A stretch of DNA of 9,360 nt from JAKIWV01 sp049800095 (GTDB lineage Archaea > Thermoplasmatota > Thermoplasmata > Lutacidiplasmatales > UBA184): positions 1-9,360 of the forward strand of contig JBARJD010000093.1 of NCBI GenBank assembly GCA_049800095.1, given 5' to 3'. Position numbers and translations under genes: made by a program. Positions 6,665 to 9,360 of the stretch are shown piece after piece; within the stretch, counting starts at the first letter, position 1; every line of letters starts with the position of its first letter. The notes beneath the pieces were generated by a model. The model was not told the origin of the DNA. It did not search any database and saw only the letters and a list, made by a program, of their open reading frames with translations.

Positions 6665-7133
6665 CGTTCGTGGCGGTATCGGGTCCTGCCCGCTCCGCAC
6701 TCTGGCTCAAGGCCTCGAGCCGACTGGAAAGGACTGTGATCCGCTCTTCGAGAGCACGCATCTGAGTCTCCAGGTCTTGGGAAGCCTGGTCGAGGCGGAC
6801 CAGGCGCTCGGCGAGCAGTTGGCTCGCCGCGGGTCGCTCCATCTCCACGACGATCCCACTTCCGATCCCGACGAGCACGCGCGCGCTGTCTCGAGGAGAC
6901 CCCCGGAGAAATGTATCGCCACCGACCGGCACCAGCAGCTCGGGGTCGGCGCCGGTCCGGTCGAGTCCCTCCAACGTTTCCCGTCCCCGTTGGTGGTCGG
7001 CCCGTGACGACGAGATCATTTGGTGCTGCTGGAGCATCTGCGAAAGTTGGTTTCGGTACATGTCGAGACGCATCAGGTCGTCTCGAACCTGTTCCTCTGT
7101 CACCGGACGGGAGTCGCTCCGAGGGGTGCTCAT
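6648..7133 (-). CDS. pfdA: Prefoldin subunit alpha
   Basis: This 161-residue subunit of the archaeal prefoldin hexamer holds unfolded proteins and passes them to the thermosome. An N-terminal coiled coil (about 12-58, EEQVRDDLMRLDMYRNQLSQM onward) is followed by the central beta-hairpin region ELLVPVGGDTFLRG (66-78) and VLVGIGSGIVVEM (87-99). A C-terminal coiled coil (about 105-147, LLAERLVRLDQ...LEERITVLSSRLE) completes the fold. The paired hairpins are those of the alpha class. I start at ATG 7133, two bases after the LX stop; the 7214 alternative overlaps most of LX and adds non-family residues. The 3' end overlaps FtsY by 17 nt. The length is slightly above the usual 140-150, because of short disordered ends. 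Confidence 0.93.
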   Translation of the reverse strand: MSTPRSDSRPVTEEQVRDDLMRLDMYRNQLSQMLQQHQMISSSRADHQRGRETLEGLDRTGADPELLVPVGGDTFLRGSPRDSARVLVGIGSGIVVEMERPAASQLLAERLVRLDQASQDLETQMRALEERITVLSSRLEALSQSAERAGPDTATNDVGRD

Positions 7134-7135
7134 GC

Positions 7136-7315
7136 CTAAACTGGCTCCACAGAGCTGATCCGGATCAGCCGGCGTTGAAGGTGATGACAGCCCCCAATGA
7201 CAGAGACGACCCACTCCCGGGCCGCCTCCGGGGAGGGGGCATCTCGCGTCTTAGAGAACGCTTGCCAACAGTTGCGCCGGGCGTAGAACTCGCCCGAGAC
7301 CTTCCATGTCGGCAC
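7136..7315 (-). CDS. rplX: 50S ribosomal protein LX (L18Ae/L20a)
   Basis: This is a 59-residue protein read directly from the minus strand, too short for ordinary ORF lists. It begins MPTWKVSGEFYARRNCWQAF, continues with SKTRDAPSPEAAREWVVSVI, and ends QRRLIRISSVEPV. This is the LX pattern: an N-terminal V-x-G-x-F strand, a W-x-x-F segment, an alternating helix, and a conserved KRRLIRI-type strand near the end. The start is GTG at 7315, preceded by AGGTG with 5 nt spacing; no in-frame ATG exists before an upstream TAA. It ends with TAG two bases before the prefoldin alpha ATG. LX upstream of prefoldin alpha and FtsY is the euryarchaeal order; the eIF6 and L31e genes often found before it are absent here. 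Confidence 0.92.
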   Translation of the reverse strand: MPTWKVSGEFYARRNCWQAFSKTRDAPSPEAAREWVVSVIGGCHHLQRRLIRISSVEPV

Positions 7316-7354
7316 TCTGACACCTGAACGACTGTGCCACCCGAGTAGGCTACA

Positions 7355-7627
7355 TTAGCCCTTTGGGTCCACCGTCTGATTTTCCATCGACTTAGCGGCC
7401 GGACGTGCAGCTTTTTCCGCCGTTTCCATCACCGCTTCTCGGACCCGAAACCAACGCTTCTGTCGCTCTTCGAGTCGGCCGGCGGCGTGCTGTGCAGGGG
7501 GTGGCTCCAGCACCTCCGATGGGTCGAGTTCCACGGGGGGCTCCGGTACAAGCGGCGCCGGGTCTAAGGTGCGCTGACCCAGGGAGGGGTCCACAATCAG
7601 CCGGCGAGTTCGGCGATCTGCTGCCAT
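7355..7627 (-). CDS. Hypothetical 90-aa protein between the ThiI-like gene and LX
   Basis: I recognise no family. The first half is basic then proline/acidic rich and probably disordered. The second half has a charged helix (about 50-78, GRLEERQKRWFRVREAVMETAEKA, Arg/Glu rich with one Trp). There is no signal peptide, membrane helix or cysteine. The frame is real by its initiation signal: the ATG at 7627 follows GGAGGTAG with 9 nt spacing, the best Shine-Dalgarno of the window. It also overlaps the upstream ThiI-like gene by 31 nt, and the next gene, LX, begins about 40 nt after its TAA. The context is translation and tRNA modification, but no function can be assigned. Confidence 0.65.
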   Translation of the reverse strand: MAADRRTRRLIVDPSLGQRTLDPAPLVPEPPVELDPSEVLEPPPAQHAAGRLEERQKRWFRVREAVMETAEKAARPAAKSMENQTVDPKG

Positions 7628-8487
7628 CGTGAATCTACCTCCTCATCCGTAAAGGCGAGGGTGGGGGAGAACAGAACCGTCTCTCCCCAGGCCTGCCGAG
7701 CCTCCGGGAACTGCTCGACTTGGAGTGGCAGGACAACGCCCTCCGCATGGGTTTCTCCTGCGAGCGCTCGTACGGTCGTCGGTGCTTCTTCCGGAGCCGA
7801 GGAGATAACCCGCGCCTTGGGGTCAAAGTGGGAGAGCGTGCCACCCACAAGGGGTTCTCCCGCCCCTGATGTGACGAAGGCGACTCGGCAGCCGCGTTTC
7901 ATCATCAGGAACGCTCCGACGGCGCCTCGTTGGCCGTCGACGAGGGCCACGACCTTTCCCGCCACCCCGAGGGGAAATCCTCCAGGCCCCTTGACCCGGC
8001 CCGCGTACAGGTAGGTCCGCGGACCGCGGACTTCGACGAACAACTCCACGGCGGGAGTTTCGAGGTCTACCGACAAATCGCGGTCGGGCCACTGGGTCAT
8101 CAACCGGCCGCCGAGGTCGCGTGCCAGTTCCTGGCTTGTAAACGCATGGCTGCCGGTCCGGCGGGCTCGGACCGCGAAGGAACTGCGTGGCCGGAGCAGT
8201 GGGTCGGCCCACGTCATCACCCGGGAGCGGATTCCATCGAGCTCCGTTGGGATTTCCTCTACCGCACTGACCGACGTGACGCCGAAGACGCGCCGAACGA
8301 GGCGAACGGCCTGGGCATCATCATCGCTTTCCACATACAGATGCCCGTGGTCGGCGCGCAGACGGCACGTCCGGCCGGCTGCGAGAAATTGACCCATGAT
8401 GTTTCGCTGGAGCGTCCGCTCGAATTCCCGCCGGACCGGCGGGGACTTGAGGGCGAGTTCGCCGTAACGGACGAGTAAGGTCGACAT
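7597..8487 (-). CDS. ThiI-like THUMP protein with lost PP-loop
   Basis: This 296-residue protein looks like the front of ThiI, the enzyme that adenylates tRNA U8 for 4-thiouridine formation. The ferredoxin-like N-terminal domain (1-75) starts with LLVRYGELALKS. The THUMP RNA-binding domain (about 80-165) carries VRARRTGSHAFTSQELARDLG and ends in a YLYAGRVKGPGGFPLG segment. The expected PP-loop SGGxDS is replaced by VDGQRGAVG (183-191), although the flanking AFLMMKRGC is kept. The remaining 95 residues lack the TGES-like and RPL motifs and the catalytic cysteine region, and the protein is shorter than complete archaeal ThiI. It may bind tRNA, but ATP-dependent thiolation is unlikely. I start at ATG 8487; a frame from 8607 would overlap arginyl-tRNA synthetase. 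No Shine-Dalgarno is present. It heads the seven-gene minus-strand cluster. Confidence 0.8.
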   Translation of the reverse strand: MSTLLVRYGELALKSPPVRREFERTLQRNIMGQFLAAGRTCRLRADHGHLYVESDDDAQAVRLVRRVFGVTSVSAVEEIPTELDGIRSRVMTWADPLLRPRSSFAVRARRTGSHAFTSQELARDLGGRLMTQWPDRDLSVDLETPAVELFVEVRGPRTYLYAGRVKGPGGFPLGVAGKVVALVDGQRGAVGAFLMMKRGCRVAFVTSGAGEPLVGGTLSHFDPKARVISSAPEEAPTTVRALAGETHAEGVVLPLQVEQFPEARQAWGETVLFSPTLAFTDEEVDSRWQQIAELAG

Positions 8488-8566
8488 TCGGGAAGAATGG
8501 TTAAGACCGACACGCCTCATCAGCGTTCGGGACCCAGCGGTGACGAGCAGTGACCCGGAGAGCGCG
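8488..8566. promoter_or_regulatory. Divergent promoter region, ThiI-like / argS
   Basis: This short spacer must hold the start signals of both the minus-strand cluster and arginyl-tRNA synthetase. The only AT-richer element is GGTTAAGA around 8499-8506, weakly TATA-like and suitably placed for a start near 8540 on the plus strand. No clear TATA box for the minus strand is visible. Assignment rests on layout rather than a strong motif. Confidence 0.35.
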
Positions 8567-9360
8567 GTGAGTTTGTGGGACCCATGGCGGCCCGTTCGCG
8601 CACACATCGTCCGGGAACTTGGGCTGCGTTTGGGGGCTCACGGCTACCCGGATTCAGCGGAGGTCCTCGACCGACAGCTCGACGACGCACCTTCGGGGGT
8701 GGCTGATTTCGGATACGCCACCCATCGCGCCGCCCGGTCCGTTGGAGTTCCACCGGACCGCCTCGCGATCGACATCGCGTCGGACTTTCCCCTCAGCGGA
8801 GGACTTGCCCGCGTGACCTCCGAGGGGGCGTACGTCAACTTTCACGCCGATACTTCCCGGCTCGTCCAGAGCACGCTCGAACTCGTGTTTGCGCGGGGCG
8901 CGGAGTATGGTCGGGCGCCCCCCCGTTCCGAGAAGGTGTGCGTAGAGCACACGAGCGCCAACCCGAACGGTCCGTTCCACGTCGGTCGAGTCCGGAATGG
9001 GATCATCGGGGACACGATGGCCCGGGTTCTCCGGGCCGCGGGCTATCCGGTGACGACAGAGTACTACGTCGATGACATGGGCCGCCAATCTGCCATGATA
9101 ACCTGGATCTGGTCGATGCCAGTAGACCAGTGGCCGGCCGAGATTCGGGACGGGGCGCGCCCTCCCGAAGGCGTTTCTCTCACGTCCGAGAAGGCCGACC
9201 ATTGGTATGGCCGGCCGTACCGGTACGTTAGCGAGTTCCTGAAAAAGGACCCCGCGGCGGCCCAGCAGGTTGGCGAGTTAATCCGAGTGCTCGAGTCCGG
9301 CAACCCTCCCCCGCGACACCGGGAGATTGCCGATGCCGTCCTCGCCGGCATGTTGGCCTC
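8567..9360 (+). CDS. argS: Arginyl-tRNA synthetase, N-terminal part
   Basis: This is a class I synthetase that charges tRNA-Arg; the window holds about 264 residues and the gene continues past the right edge. Residues 1-95 are the ArgS-specific N-terminal (additional) domain with DFGYATHRAARSVG and AYVNFH. The catalytic domain begins with VEHTSANPNGPFHVGRVRNG (about 126-145). The HIGH motif appears as HVGR, a variant I know from archaeal ArgS, followed by IIGDTMARVLRAAGY and YYVDDMGRQ. The KMSK region is outside. The start is uncertain: GTG 8567 has GGAGAG about 6 nt upstream, while GTG 8540 adds nine residues and has no clear Shine-Dalgarno. It is divergent from the ThiI-like gene. Confidence 0.93.
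   Translation, partial: MSLWDPWRPVRAHIVRELGLRLGAHGYPDSAEVLDRQLDDAPSGVADFGYATHRAARSVGVPPDRLAIDIASDFPLSGGLARVTSEGAYVNFHADTSRLVQSTLELVFARGAEYGRAPPRSEKVCVEHTSANPNGPFHVGRVRNGIIGDTMARVLRAAGYPVTTEYYVDDMGRQSAMITWIWSMPVDQWPAEIRDGARPPEGVSLTSEKADHWYGRPYRYVSEFLKKDPAAAQQVGELIRVLESGNPPPRHREIADAVLAGMLA

Noticed and set aside
6665..6700. FtsY start at 6700 (12 extra residues)
   Set aside because: No family similarity and a deeper overlap with prefoldin; ATG 6664 begins at the conserved amphipathic segment.
5784..7007. Plus-strand frames opposite FtsY and prefoldin (5784-6281, 5939-6481, 6339-7007)
   Set aside because: FtsY and prefoldin motifs are complete on the minus strand; the opposite frames show no domain pattern.
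8488..8607. N-terminal extension of the ThiI-like gene to 8607
   Set aside because: It overlaps the start of arginyl-tRNA synthetase on the other strand, and the family N-terminus (LLVRYGELALKS) begins right after ATG 8487.
8654..9351. Minus-strand frames opposite argS (8654-9202, 9064-9351)
   Set aside because: The plus strand encodes unmistakable arginyl-tRNA synthetase motifs.

Overview
The window reads as a compact, high-GC archaeal chromosome. Archaeal or archaeal/eukaryotic markers are a GINS subunit, ribosomal proteins L15e and LX (L18Ae), prefoldin alpha, an ArnR1-type winged-helix protein and a UPF0292-type Toprim protein. The order LX - prefoldin alpha - FtsY is a classical euryarchaeal cluster. 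An uncultivated Thermoplasmatota-like lineage is my best guess, but this is inference from gene content and GC only. I see no mobile element, CRISPR array, tRNA or rRNA.

Left part (1-2733): the 3' end of a MidA-type methyltransferase (+) overlaps tail-to-tail with a GINS subunit (-). A Toprim protein (+) is divergent from GINS and convergent with ribosomal protein L15e (-). A 168-bp divergent region holds the clearest TATA box of the window, placed for L15e. A 55-residue DUF1059-like protein (+) follows.

Middle part (2734-4546): a two-gene unit on the minus strand encodes a 385-residue bactofilin-like beta-helix protein, built of at least 14 repeats of about 17 residues, and a winged-helix protein translationally coupled to it by a TGATG overlap. 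A 281-bp gap lies upstream of it.

Right part (4547-8487): seven minus-strand genes are packed with overlaps or tiny gaps. In transcription order they are a ThiI-like THUMP protein, an unknown 90-residue protein with a perfect Shine-Dalgarno, ribosomal protein LX, prefoldin alpha, FtsY, a TrmJ-type tRNA methyltransferase and an unknown 135-residue protein. The set links ribosome assembly, protein folding, membrane targeting and tRNA modification. LX is only 59 codons and starts with GTG, so length-cutoff ORF calling misses it. The ThiI-like protein has lost its ATP-binding PP-loop and most of the catalytic domain, and is the most unusual gene here.

Right edge: arginyl-tRNA synthetase (+) starts divergently from the ThiI-like gene and runs off the window.

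No completely new system stands out. The best leads are the PP-loop-less ThiI-like protein, the regular 17-residue-repeat filament-type protein coupled to a winged-helix regulator, and two orphan proteins embedded in the translation/targeting cluster.
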